In this document: piece after piece, positions 17,608-26,244 of the stretch
Layout: each line of letters begins with the position of its first letter
Position numbering within the stretch: the stretch's first letter is position 1
Assembly (NCBI GenBank): GCA_944389145.1
Contig: CALXLH010000028.1
Coordinates: 16,544 to 80,543, forward strand
DNA from: an uncultured Spirochaetaceae bacterium
GTDB taxonomy: Bacteria > Spirochaetota > Spirochaetia > Sphaerochaetales > Sphaerochaetaceae
DNA: 64,000 nucleotides
Direction of reading: 5' to 3'
Notes under the pieces: model-generated
The model's database searches: none
What the model saw: only the letters and a program-made list of their open reading frames with translations
What the model was told of the DNA's origin: nothing
Position numbers and translations under genes: made by a program

Positions 17608-18392
17608 GGATCTCCATAATTGGAAGCGGTAACATGGGAAGCGCGATCGCGCTGGCGTTGTCCGATTCGGATTACGATGTGGCGTTATATGACAAGGCTC
17701 GGGAGAAGGCAGAGGAGACCGCGGCCCAGAAGGAAGGCATCAAGGTCCTTGATTCGATCGAGGAGGCGGCAGGAAGCGATGCGATCATACTCGCCATCAA
17801 GCCGCAGGTCATGCCTTCGATGTATATCGCGCTGAGGGAGATCGAGACAGGTCTCTGGATATCGATAGCCGCGGGCGTTCCCCTCTCCGTGCTTGAGGAC
17901 CATCTCGGGACTGATAACATCGTCCGCTTCATGCCTAATATCGCGGCCCGTGCGAAGCGCTCAGTAACCGCCATAGCCGCAGGAGACGGAGTCGGCGCGG
18001 AGAACAGGAGCCTTGCGTTCTCCATCGCCTCATCATTCGGAGCGGCATACTTCCTGAATGAGGAGCTGTTCCCCGCATTCATCGGACTCTCAGGATCCGG
18101 CATCGCCTACATGCTTGAGATGATGCATCACATGGCGCTCGGCGGCGTAAAGGCCGGCATCCCCTACCCTGAGGCACTCTCGATAGTCCGTGACACGATG
18201 ATGAGCGCAGCGGAGCTGCAGAAGGAGAGCGGAAGGGGCGCGGTTGAGCTGGAGACGATGGTATGCTCCGCGGCAGGTACGACGATAGAAGGGGTCAAGG
18301 CCCTCTCGGATAACGGATTCGGATCGGCATTGATGGAGGCTGTGCTCGCAGCCTCAGAGAAGAGCATCGAGCTTGAGGCAAAGGCTCATTAA
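17604..18392 (+). CDS. proC: Pyrroline-5-carboxylate reductase
   Basis: A 262-residue NAD(P)H-dependent enzyme for the last step of proline synthesis. The N-terminal Rossmann motif is ISIIGSGNMGSAIA; the C-terminal dimer domain has GLSGSGIAYMLEMM and the family signature AAGTTIEGVKAL. The start ATG overlaps the TrmL stop, with GGAGGAG 3-4 bases upstream. proB and proA lie about 5 kb away on the other strand, so proline synthesis is split between two units. Confidence 0.95.
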   Translation: MRISIIGSGNMGSAIALALSDSDYDVALYDKAREKAEETAAQKEGIKVLDSIEEAAGSDAIILAIKPQVMPSMYIALREIETGLWISIAAGVPLSVLEDHLGTDNIVRFMPNIAARAKRSVTAIAAGDGVGAENRSLAFSIASSFGAAYFLNEELFPAFIGLSGSGIAYMLEMMHHMALGGVKAGIPYPEALSIVRDTMMSAAELQKESGRGAVELETMVCSAAGTTIEGVKALSDNGFGSALMEAVLAASEKSIELEAKAH

Positions 18393-18412
18393 GGATAAGC
18401 GAGGTAAATGTC

Positions 18413-19690
18413 ATGATTGACGTCAGGGATATTAAGACACGGTATGATGAGATAGCGAAGAACATCCGGGATCGCTATATGAATGTCGATCTGGAGAAGA
18501 TCGCCGCTGATATGGATAGGAGGAGCGCGCTCCTTTCCGAGGTCGAGGCCCTCAGGGCAAGGCGCAATGAGACGGCCTCCAGGATGAAGGGAAAGCTCGA
18601 TCAGGAGACGAGGCAGGCCCTTATAGAGGAAGGAAAGGCGATCAAGGAAGAGCTTGCAGCCAAGGAGTCGGAGCTCTCGGCAATAGACCAGGTCTTCCAG
18701 GAAGAGGTCAGGACGATACCGAATTACTACAGTCCGGAGGCTCCTATCGGCAAGGAGGATAAGGATAGCCTCGCCATCAAGTTCTACGGAGAGCCCACGA
18801 GGTTCCCGTTCAAGGCGAAGGACCATGTCCAGCTCGGCGAGGATCTGGATATCCTCGACTTCGAGAGCGGAGCCAAGGTATCAGGACAGAAGTTCTACTA
18901 CATAAAGAACAAGGGAGTGATCCTGCAGATGGCCCTTGAGCGCTATGCCATGGATATCGTCCTGAAGCATGGCTTCACCCCATTCATCACTCCAGATATC
19001 GCTAAGGAGGAGATCCTGCAGGGCATCGGCTTCAATCCAAGAGGGGCGGAGTCGAATATCTATGCGCTCGAGGGAACGGGAACCTGCCTCGTCGGCACGG
19101 CTGAGATCACCCTCGGAGGCTACTACTCAGGGGAGATACTCGACAAGAAGGACCTCCCGATAAGGATGACGGGCCTTTCCCATTGCTTCCGCCGCGAGGC
19201 AGGAGGCGCTGGCCAGTACTCGAAGGGACTGTATCGCGTGCATCAGTTCTCCAAGCTGGAGATGTTCATCTACTGCCTGCCGGAGGAGAGCGATGCGTTC
19301 CATAAGGAGATCCTCTCGATCGAGGAGGAGATATTCCAGGGGCTCGGCATTCCGTACCGCATCGTAGATACCGCCACTGGCGATCTCGGTGCTCCAGCCT
19401 ATCGCAAGTTCGATATCGAGGCATGGATGCCAGGACGCGGCGATGAGGGTGAGTATGGGGAGGTCACAAGCACCTCGAACTGCACCGACTATCAGGCCCG
19501 CTCGCTGAATATCAGATACCGCGATGATGACGGCAAGCTGAAGTTCGTCCATATGCTCAACGGCACGGCGATGGCCCTCTCAAGGGCGGTGGTCGCCGTC
19601 ATGGAGAACTATCAGGAAGAAGATGGGTCGATAAGGATCCCGGAAGCCCTCGTTCCCTACTGCGGCTTCGACAGGATAGAGAGGAAGTAA
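18413..19690 (+). CDS. serS: Seryl-tRNA synthetase
   Basis: A 425-residue class II synthetase. An N-terminal coiled-coil arm (residues about 30-105) binds the tRNA-Ser long arm. Motif 2 is SHCFRREAGGAGQYSKGLYRVHQF (partly quoted by position about 255-280), and motif 3 is LNGTAMALSRAVVAV. GAGGT precedes the ATG by 7 bases. It lies 20 bases after proC and 4 before pncB. Confidence 0.96.
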   Translation: MIDVRDIKTRYDEIAKNIRDRYMNVDLEKIAADMDRRSALLSEVEALRARRNETASRMKGKLDQETRQALIEEGKAIKEELAAKESELSAIDQVFQEEVRTIPNYYSPEAPIGKEDKDSLAIKFYGEPTRFPFKAKDHVQLGEDLDILDFESGAKVSGQKFYYIKNKGVILQMALERYAMDIVLKHGFTPFITPDIAKEEILQGIGFNPRGAESNIYALEGTGTCLVGTAEITLGGYYSGEILDKKDLPIRMTGLSHCFRREAGGAGQYSKGLYRVHQFSKLEMFIYCLPEESDAFHKEILSIEEEIFQGLGIPYRIVDTATGDLGAPAYRKFDIEAWMPGRGDEGEYGEVTSTSNCTDYQARSLNIRYRDDDGKLKFVHMLNGTAMALSRAVVAVMENYQEEDGSIRIPEALVPYCGFDRIERK

Positions 19691-19694
19691 TCAT

Positions 19695-21149
19695 ATGACT
19701 AGCGCGCTGCTGACGGATTTCTATGAGCTGACGATGATGCAGGGCTACTACCTTGAGCATCATGATTCAAGGGCCGTGTTCGATATGTTCTATCGCAACA
19801 ACCCCTTCCAGGGAGGATACACGATCTTCACCGGCATCGAGGAGATACTGGACAAGCTCGAGGATCTCCGCTTCAGCGCCGAGGATATCGCCTATCTGGA
19901 GTCGCTGAACCTCTTTGACAAGGGATTCCTGGATTATCTGAGGACATACCGCTTCCATGGGGACGTATACGCGTTTGATGAGGGCACGCCGGCATTTCCC
20001 GGAGAGCCGCTTATCAGGATCGAGAGCGACCTGATGGATGCACAGCTGATCGAATCGATGCTGCTGAACACGATAAACTTCCAGACGCTGATCGCAACAA
20101 AGGCCTCGCGCATGGTCCAGGCAACCAAGGGCCATGGGAACATCATGGAGTTCGGCCTGAGACGCGCACAGGGCGAGAATGGCGCACATGCCGCTTCCAG
20201 GGCATCGTTCATAGGCGGGACTAAGAGTACCAGCAACACATTCGCGGGAAAGCTCTATGGCATACCAGTGTCTGGCACGATGGCCCACTCATGGATAATG
20301 AGCTACCCTTCCGAGGTCGAGGCATTCCGCAAGTTCGCAGAGATCTACCCTGATAACGCAATCCTGCTTATCGATACCTATGATACGCTCGGCTCTGGCA
20401 TAGATGCCGCGATAACCGTCGGTCTCGAGCAGAAGGCCAAGGGAAAGAAGATCGGGGTACGCATAGACTCAGGAGACCTCTCCTATCTCACGAAGGAGAT
20501 AAGGGCCAGGCTCGATGCGGCGGGGCTTGAGGACGCGATCATCTGCGTCTCGAATGATATCACTGAGGATATCATCAAGAGCCTTATCTCCGATGGTGCT
20601 CCGATCGACAGCTGGGGCATAGGCACGCATCTGGTGACAGGAGGCTCGCAGGCCTCGCTCAATGGCGTGTATAAGCTCTCAGCCAAGGAAGTCGACGGTG
20701 TGTTCCAGCCCTGCCTCAAGGTCTCCAACAGCTATGAGAAGACCACTAACCCAGGGATAAAGCAGGTATACCGCTTCTTCGACAGATCCGGAGGAGCGCT
20801 CGCGGATCTGATCACGCTCGAGGATGAGAAGCTTGAGGAAGGCATGAACTACACATTCTATCATCCCTTCTCCACCGCAGACTTCTTCGTGATGAAGACC
20901 TCGCGCTATGCCTGCTTCAAGCCCCTCCTCTCAAAGAAGATGGAAGATGGAAGGAGGATATCGCCCAAGAGGGATCTTAAGGAGATACAGTCTGAATCCG
21001 CAAGGCTTCTTGCCTCATTCGACCGTAGCTATAAGAGGCAGATCAACCCTCATATCTACAAGGTGTCGCTGTCGGAGAAGCTGCGCACGCTCAAGACAGA
21101 GCTGCTGGTCTCAGCCCGAGTGAAGGAAGAGGAAGAGAAGGCAAGATGA
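19695..21149 (+). CDS. pncB: Nicotinate phosphoribosyltransferase
   Basis: A 484-residue enzyme converting nicotinate and PRPP to nicotinate mononucleotide in NAD salvage. Signature segments include LTDFYELTMMQGYY at the start, EFGLRRAQG, GTMAHSWIMSYPSE with the catalytic His, LLIDTYDT, GVRIDSGDL and GIGTHLVTGG. NAD supply may matter here because the SirTM sirtuin consumes NAD, but that is only contextual. The stop overlaps the next gene by four bases. Confidence 0.95.
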   Translation: MTSALLTDFYELTMMQGYYLEHHDSRAVFDMFYRNNPFQGGYTIFTGIEEILDKLEDLRFSAEDIAYLESLNLFDKGFLDYLRTYRFHGDVYAFDEGTPAFPGEPLIRIESDLMDAQLIESMLLNTINFQTLIATKASRMVQATKGHGNIMEFGLRRAQGENGAHAASRASFIGGTKSTSNTFAGKLYGIPVSGTMAHSWIMSYPSEVEAFRKFAEIYPDNAILLIDTYDTLGSGIDAAITVGLEQKAKGKKIGVRIDSGDLSYLTKEIRARLDAAGLEDAIICVSNDITEDIIKSLISDGAPIDSWGIGTHLVTGGSQASLNGVYKLSAKEVDGVFQPCLKVSNSYEKTTNPGIKQVYRFFDRSGGALADLITLEDEKLEEGMNYTFYHPFSTADFFVMKTSRYACFKPLLSKKMEDGRRISPKRDLKEIQSESARLLASFDRSYKRQINPHIYKVSLSEKLRTLKTELLVSARVKEEEEKAR

Positions 21150-21862
21150 TCCTTTCCTATCCGAAGAGCCGGAAGACGCTCATCGCGCTCATCTCGCTTA
21201 CGGCCCTCTTCGTAGTGCTGATACTTCTCCTGTACAGGCCGGAGAACCCTGAGGAGTGCGCGATCATAGCGATAATCGTCGGCTCCCTCGGGGCATTCAT
21301 CTCCGTCTCCTCCGCACGATTCGTGATGAACAGCGAGATACTATCGCTGAGGTACATGCTGGCAAACGCAATAAGCCTTGAGCATTGCGCTGAGGAGCTG
21401 AGAAGCGCGGCAAGGATGATGAGGAAAGGATCCGAGAGCAGATTCCAGGCAGCAGCGCAGGCGGCTGACGCATATAGCGCCATCGGAAGATACGATGAGG
21501 CCATAGAGCTCCTGAGGGATGTGGCGCTTGAGCGCCCTGCAGCCTCACGCTCCACGACCTTCCTGCTTGCAGCGCTCCGCTATTCGATCCTCAAGGGAGA
21601 CAGCGAGGCTGCGGATGAGTATCAGGAAAAGCTCGGCATGGCAATCTCAGGCATGCCGCAGGGCATGACCCGCAGCCACTTCGAGAGGGAGATGAAGCCA
21701 TTCTCTTCATTCCTTTCCGGCGAGTACGGTCCGATGGAGAACCGCTTCCATAACGGAGAGACGCTCCTGATAAGGCTAGAGGCAGCAAGGCTGCTTCTCG
21801 ATGGAAGCGATGGCAATCTCAGGCAGGAATGCATTGCTCTGATAGAAGAAGCATCAGAATAG
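21146..21862 (+). CDS. Membrane-anchored TPR-like protein of unknown function
   Basis: A 238-residue protein with two N-terminal transmembrane helices (residues about 12-30 and 38-58), then a cytoplasmic helical region with a TPR-like pair at about 105-130 (AAQAADAYSAIGRYDEAIELL). The rest is helical with no recognised motif. The ATGA overlap with pncB indicates co-translation. I do not recognise the family. Confidence 0.6.
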   Translation: MILSYPKSRKTLIALISLTALFVVLILLLYRPENPEECAIIAIIVGSLGAFISVSSARFVMNSEILSLRYMLANAISLEHCAEELRSAARMMRKGSESRFQAAAQAADAYSAIGRYDEAIELLRDVALERPAASRSTTFLLAALRYSILKGDSEAADEYQEKLGMAISGMPQGMTRSHFEREMKPFSSFLSGEYGPMENRFHNGETLLIRLEAARLLLDGSDGNLRQECIALIEEASE

Positions 21863-21910
21863 GCATGGCAACGATATGAGACATTGATGCATATCGCATC
21901 ATTAATGTGT

Positions 21911-21949
21911 GAAAACCACGAGGACTGATATCACTTAGATACAGTCCTC
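21911..21949. terminator. Bidirectional terminator between convergent genes
   Basis: GAGGACTG at 21920-21927 pairs with CAGTCCTC at 21942-21949. On the minus strand GTGGTTTTC follows, on the plus strand ATATCATTTC. It serves the pncB unit and the proA-proB unit. Confidence 0.7.
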
Positions 21950-21957
21950 ATATCATT

Positions 21958-22881
21958 TCAGTTATCCTGTTCAGGGGCCTTCCACTTCTGCACGAGCGTG
22001 AAGAAATCGGTCTTCTGCAGCATCAGCTGCTTCTTCTTGATCTCCTCATTGAACAGCTCCTTATCCACATATGGCTTCCACTTCTCAGCAACGTTCTTTC
22101 CAGCTATGTGCCTTATCGAAAGGGCCTTCGTATAGAACCTGTTCACGCCTTCGCAGAGCGAGCGATCCTCGATTATGGAGACACGCTCAGGAAACTGCAG
22201 GGCAAGGGCGCGAGTCGTCAGTATCCGATAACCGAGAAGATAGCATCTGACGCCGAAGTCCATAGCCTGATAGAACTCTCCCGAGATGAGGGTATCGAAG
22301 GCCCTGAGCCTCTGGAAGAGCGCCCTGTCATATAATCCCAGCTCCATCACTGGATAGAGGTTATCCTCATCACGGTCATCCTCTATCGTAGGGACGAAGG
22401 AAGCCGGCTCGACATTCTTTCCACGGACGAATGGAGCGCGGAGCGTCGGAAGGACCTCCCCTGCAGAGGAGATCATCACAGGGGTTATGATCGCGGGATG
22501 GTTATGGGCCGCCATCTTCGCCATGAGCTTCTCTCCCTCGAACGCGATAAGCACGGAATCGGTACGGACGACGAGGAAATACGTGGCGTAGCACTCATCC
22601 GCAAGCGCGTTTATGTACTCTCCCGTGGTGGCCGCGTTCTTGAAGGCGATGAAATTGACATCTGGGAAACGCTCCTGAAGCTCTCCATCCTCCATGCGTG
22701 ACTGGAGCGTCATCACATAGATGCTGGCTGACATGTTCGCCGTATACCACTCAAGGGTAGAGGCAAGCTCATCGTAGGTTGAGAGATCGAGTATTCCGAT
22801 GGCAAGCTGCTGCTGCCTGTACAGGGACGAGATGCGCAGCCCTAGATCCTGATGGCGATGTATTATCTTATATTCACTCAT
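21958..22881 (-). CDS. Glycosyltransferase-2-like protein in the proline operon
   Basis: A 307-residue protein. Its pattern resembles a GT-A fold: AIGILDLSTYDELASTLEW at the start, ATTGEYINALADECYATYF leading to VRTDSVLIAF (in place of the usual DXD), AIITPVMISSAGEVL, and MELGLYDRALFQRLRAFD followed by GVRCYLLGYRI, which mimic the acceptor-side motifs of GT2 enzymes. The missing DXD makes catalysis uncertain. It overlaps the proB start region by 8 bases and so is co-transcribed with proA-proB; a role with proline genes is not obvious. Confidence 0.5.
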   Translation of the reverse strand: MSEYKIIHRHQDLGLRISSLYRQQQLAIGILDLSTYDELASTLEWYTANMSASIYVMTLQSRMEDGELQERFPDVNFIAFKNAATTGEYINALADECYATYFLVVRTDSVLIAFEGEKLMAKMAAHNHPAIITPVMISSAGEVLPTLRAPFVRGKNVEPASFVPTIEDDRDEDNLYPVMELGLYDRALFQRLRAFDTLISGEFYQAMDFGVRCYLLGYRILTTRALALQFPERVSIIEDRSLCEGVNRFYTKALSIRHIAGKNVAEKWKPYVDKELFNEEIKKKQLMLQKTDFFTLVQKWKAPEQDN

Positions 22882-23992
22882 TTTCCGTGAAGACGAGATC
22901 CTCAGGCCTGAAGATCACATCCTTCCTCCCTTCTCCGATAAGGCTTCCTATTTCGGAGCTTTTATGCCCTTGTAATTTCTCTATCTCGGTACTGTCGAAA
23001 TACGGGACGGCCTTGGCGAAGACCGATCCGGCAGAGTCCATCACCGCGACGACCTCACCTGCGAGGAAGACCCCCTTGACCTCCGTTATCCCGGAGGGAA
23101 GGAGGCTCTTATGGCCAAGGAGCGCCTTCTTCGCGCCGTCATCCACGCGGATGACACCGGTGTAGGAGGTATTGAGGATCCAGCGCTCACGCTGGGTTAT
23201 CCTCTTCTCCGGATGGATATATGTCCCAACCTCCTCACCATCGGCGATACGTACCAGCACGTCCTTCTCGTATCCAGATGCGATTATCGTGGCACACCCA
23301 CCCTTCTGCGCGATCTCCGCGGCCAGAAGCTTCGTCTTCATGCCTCCTGTGGAGAAGCGGCTTCCGGCGCCCTTGGCATAGGAGAATATCTCCGGCGTGA
23401 TCTCCTCGATCTCAGGAAGCAGACGGGCATCCTTATCGGTCTTAGGGTTACCCGTGTATATCCCATCTATATCCGTAAGGAGGACAAGGAGGTCCGCGTC
23501 TATCTTGGAGGCCACCATGGCGCTGAGGCGGTCATTATCGCCGAAGTTCGTTCCGACCTCCGCCGCGGAGACGACGTCATTCTCGTTGAAGATGGGGATG
23601 ACGCCCATTGCCAGCAGCATGGATACGGACTGTCTGAGGTTGTTGTAGCTCACCCTGTTGTTCAGCACGGTACGGGTTATCAATACCTGGGCACAGAGCA
23701 ATCCATGGCGGCTGAAGGCCTCTCGATACGCACTCATAAGCACAGGCTGCCCGATAGCCGCGCAGGCCTGGCGCATCGCTATGTATACAACCGGATTGGT
23801 ATGGCCGAGGGCCTTGGCGCCAAGCCCCACAGCTCCCGAGGAGACGAGCAGTACCTGCTTGCCCATATCGCGAAGCTTGGCGATCTCGCTGACGATCGCC
23901 TCGATCCTGTCGCTATCGACGCCGGAAGGAGACGAGAGGATATTCGTTCCGGCCTTTATCACTATACGCCTGACACCAGAGAAATCGCGCAT
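22874..23992 (-). CDS. proB: Glutamate 5-kinase
   Basis: A 372-residue enzyme phosphorylating glutamate, the first step of proline synthesis. The amino acid kinase fold shows VIKAGTNIL, LLVSSGAVGLG, IPIFNENDVVSAAEVG, FGDNDRLSA and the G-rich GTGGMKTK-like segment (SRFSTGGMKTKL). Residues about 275-365 form the C-terminal PUA domain. The ATG shares one base with the proA stop (TGATG). Confidence 0.95.
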   Translation of the reverse strand: MRDFSGVRRIVIKAGTNILSSPSGVDSDRIEAIVSEIAKLRDMGKQVLLVSSGAVGLGAKALGHTNPVVYIAMRQACAAIGQPVLMSAYREAFSRHGLLCAQVLITRTVLNNRVSYNNLRQSVSMLLAMGVIPIFNENDVVSAAEVGTNFGDNDRLSAMVASKIDADLLVLLTDIDGIYTGNPKTDKDARLLPEIEEITPEIFSYAKGAGSRFSTGGMKTKLLAAEIAQKGGCATIIASGYEKDVLVRIADGEEVGTYIHPEKRITQRERWILNTSYTGVIRVDDGAKKALLGHKSLLPSGITEVKGVFLAGEVVAVMDSAGSVFAKAVPYFDSTEIEKLQGHKSSEIGSLIGEGRKDVIFRPEDLVFTENE

Positions 23993-25272
23993 CAGATAAG
24001 ATCCTTATGATGGAAGGCCTTTCCGTTCCTTCCTGAATACTCGGCTACGGTCTCTCCATGACCGGAAAGAAGCCACTTCGTCGTCACGAGTCCATCAAGC
24101 CCAACCGGTCCGCGGGCATGTATCTTGGATGTGGATATCCCGACCTCAGCGCCAAGGCCGAAGCGGAAGCCATCCGCAAAGCGCGTCGAGCAGTTGCAGA
24201 ATACATCGGCACTGTCCACGGAGAGGAAAAAACGCCTCTTATGCTCCTCGCTCTCGGTGATGATCGCATCGGTATGATGGGAGCCATGGTCCTGTATATG
24301 ACGGATGGCCTCATCTATGCCATCAACCACCTTCACCGCGCATTCAAGGGAGAGGAACTCCGTATGGTAGTCATCCTCGCACGCGGCGATTCCGTCCTTA
24401 AAATACGGAAGCGAGCGCTCATCCGCATGAACGATGATATTCCTCTCGGAGAATGCAGAGGCAAGGCGCGGCAGGAACGCATCGGATACCGCTGAATCGA
24501 TGAGGAAGGTCTCGGCGGCATTGCAGGCCGCAGGATACTGGACCTTGCTGTCTATGCATATGGGAAGGGCCTTATCAAGGTCAGCGTCCCCATCGACGTA
24601 GACTGAGCATATGCCATCGGCATGGCCAAGGACCGGAATCCTGGTATTATCCATAACGAAGCGGACAAATGCGTTGGAGCCACGAGGGATTATCAGATCT
24701 ATCTCCTTATCCAAGCTGAGGATAGCATTGACATCCTCATGGCTCTCTATGCCGAGTATCCACTCCCTTCCGACGATTGGTAAGGAGGCCTCCCTTATTA
24801 TCGAGACAAGCACTCTGTTAGTAAGCATCGCTTCCTTACCGCCTTTGAGGACAACGCTGTTGCCTGACTTCATCGCAAGTCCGGCAATCTGGATGAGGGC
24901 ATCGGGCCTGGCCTCGAAGATCATTGCTATCACGCCGATCGGGAAGGTGACCTTTTCCAGCACGAAGCCAGGATCAAGCTCCCTCTTCTCACGCACCCGG
25001 CCTATCGGATCAGGAAGGGAACGCAGCTCGAGAAGGCCCTTGATGGCACTGTCTATCTTCTCATCGGTAAGCTCAAGCCGGTGCAAGAGCGATGAGGAGA
25101 TCCCCTCATCCCTCGCCCGTCCGATATCCTTTCCGTTCTCACGATGGATCAGATCCCTCTGCCCATCGATGGCACCGGCGATGGCCTCAAGAGCCGCCTT
25201 CCGTGCCTCATGGCCAAGCGCCTCGGTACTCCTCAGCGCGCCTATGCCTTTCCTCAGTCTTTCATCTGCCAT
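23992..25272 (-). CDS. proA: Gamma-glutamyl phosphate reductase
   Basis: A 426-residue aldehyde dehydrogenase-fold enzyme, second step of proline synthesis. The catalytic cysteine is in the context YPAACNAAETFLID (about residue 250); SGNSVVLKGGKEA and LGAEVGISTSKIHARGPVGL are family signatures. The gene heads proA-proB-GT. It lacks a clear ribosome-binding site; TAGGCT at 25279-25284 on the minus strand ends 6 bases before the ATG, a weak match to the leaderless arrangement seen elsewhere in the window. Confidence 0.95.
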   Translation of the reverse strand: MADERLRKGIGALRSTEALGHEARKAALEAIAGAIDGQRDLIHRENGKDIGRARDEGISSSLLHRLELTDEKIDSAIKGLLELRSLPDPIGRVREKRELDPGFVLEKVTFPIGVIAMIFEARPDALIQIAGLAMKSGNSVVLKGGKEAMLTNRVLVSIIREASLPIVGREWILGIESHEDVNAILSLDKEIDLIIPRGSNAFVRFVMDNTRIPVLGHADGICSVYVDGDADLDKALPICIDSKVQYPAACNAAETFLIDSAVSDAFLPRLASAFSERNIIVHADERSLPYFKDGIAACEDDYHTEFLSLECAVKVVDGIDEAIRHIQDHGSHHTDAIITESEEHKRRFFLSVDSADVFCNCSTRFADGFRFGLGAEVGISTSKIHARGPVGLDGLVTTKWLLSGHGETVAEYSGRNGKAFHHKDLI

Positions 25273-25424
25273 AGCCAGAGCCTACCACAAGCCACAGCTG
25301 GCATCAATAACGGCAGGGAATGATATATTGCCCACAATCAATCACTATATTGCTCATTTTGCTTAAAAATCCTGAAAATTCAATGAAATAACTTATCTTT
25401 TCTCATAATTTATGCGAAGAATCC

Positions 25425-25440
25425 GTGATACAATCTGGTT
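25425..25440 (+). promoter_or_regulatory. Extended -10 promoter directly before the AraC-type gene
   Basis: TGATACAAT at 25426-25434 is an extended -10 (TGnTACAAT). Six bases separate it from ATG 25441 and there is no ribosome-binding site, so the transcript should start at or next to the ATG. Confidence 0.5.
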
Positions 25441-26244
25441 ATGGGCAGCACTACGTTCACATCGGATGTCATGGGCATCAAGCCTGAGCTGAGATACATC
25501 TCACGGTTCAGGTACGAGAATGACTGGCAGCCCTCGCTTCGCGCTGATACATCAACCCAGATACTGTATTTCTCCGAAGGCAAGGGCAGGATGGATATCG
25601 GAGATGAGAGCCACGATGTACAGAGCGATGACTTCGCGGTCCTTGCGCCGAATACCTCGTATTTGATCGAGCGCTCAGCGGAAGAGGATTCCCTGGAGTA
25701 CTATGTCGTAGGCATAGGCAATGCCGGTGCGGAGATCTTCCCGGAAGGGTCTCCGATAATCAGGCTGGGCGACTCGAGATCCACCGCTCGGCGGCTGATA
25801 ACGACGATCTACCGCGAGATGCAGGATAATGATAAGGGAAAATCCCTGCTCTCAGAAGGACTGCTGTATGAGCTGATCGTCCTGATATCACGCAGGAAGG
25901 ATGACAAGGCGGGAGATGGCGTCTCAAGCGATATGGCAGAGCTGAGGCAGTACATGGACGACCACTACGCCGAGGACATAGACCTCACGACGCTCTCCAA
26001 CATCTCCTCGATAAGCCGCTTCCATCTTGTGCGCAAGTTCCGCAAGGAGACAGGAAGCACGCCGATGGAATATCTGGGGAAGCGCAGGATAAGCGAGGCA
26101 TGCTCCCTGCTGGCATCCACGGAGATGAGCATATCCGCAATAGCCTCCTCCATCGGCTTTTCATCGTCCTCCTACTTCTCGGAGCGCTTCAGGAAGGAAA
26201 CGGGAATCCCTCCGACAAGATTTAGGAACGAGGCAAGGGGGTGA
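25441..26244 (+). CDS. AraC-family regulator with cupin sensor domain
   Basis: A 267-residue regulator. Residues about 30-95 form an AraC-type cupin (RADTSTQILYFSEGKGRMDIG, SDDFAVLAPNTSYLIE) that should bind a small ligand. Residues about 165-265 carry two helix-turn-helix motifs (DLTTLSNISSISRFHLVRKFR and SISAIASSIGFSSSSYFSERF). Ligand and targets are unknown. It meets the convergent XdhC-YqeB gene with no gap: the two stop codons form TGATCA. The start appears leaderless. Confidence 0.85.
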   Translation: MGSTTFTSDVMGIKPELRYISRFRYENDWQPSLRADTSTQILYFSEGKGRMDIGDESHDVQSDDFAVLAPNTSYLIERSAEEDSLEYYVVGIGNAGAEIFPEGSPIIRLGDSRSTARRLITTIYREMQDNDKGKSLLSEGLLYELIVLISRRKDDKAGDGVSSDMAELRQYMDDHYAEDIDLTTLSNISSISRFHLVRKFRKETGSTPMEYLGKRRISEACSLLASTEMSISAIASSIGFSSSSYFSERFRKETGIPPTRFRNEARG

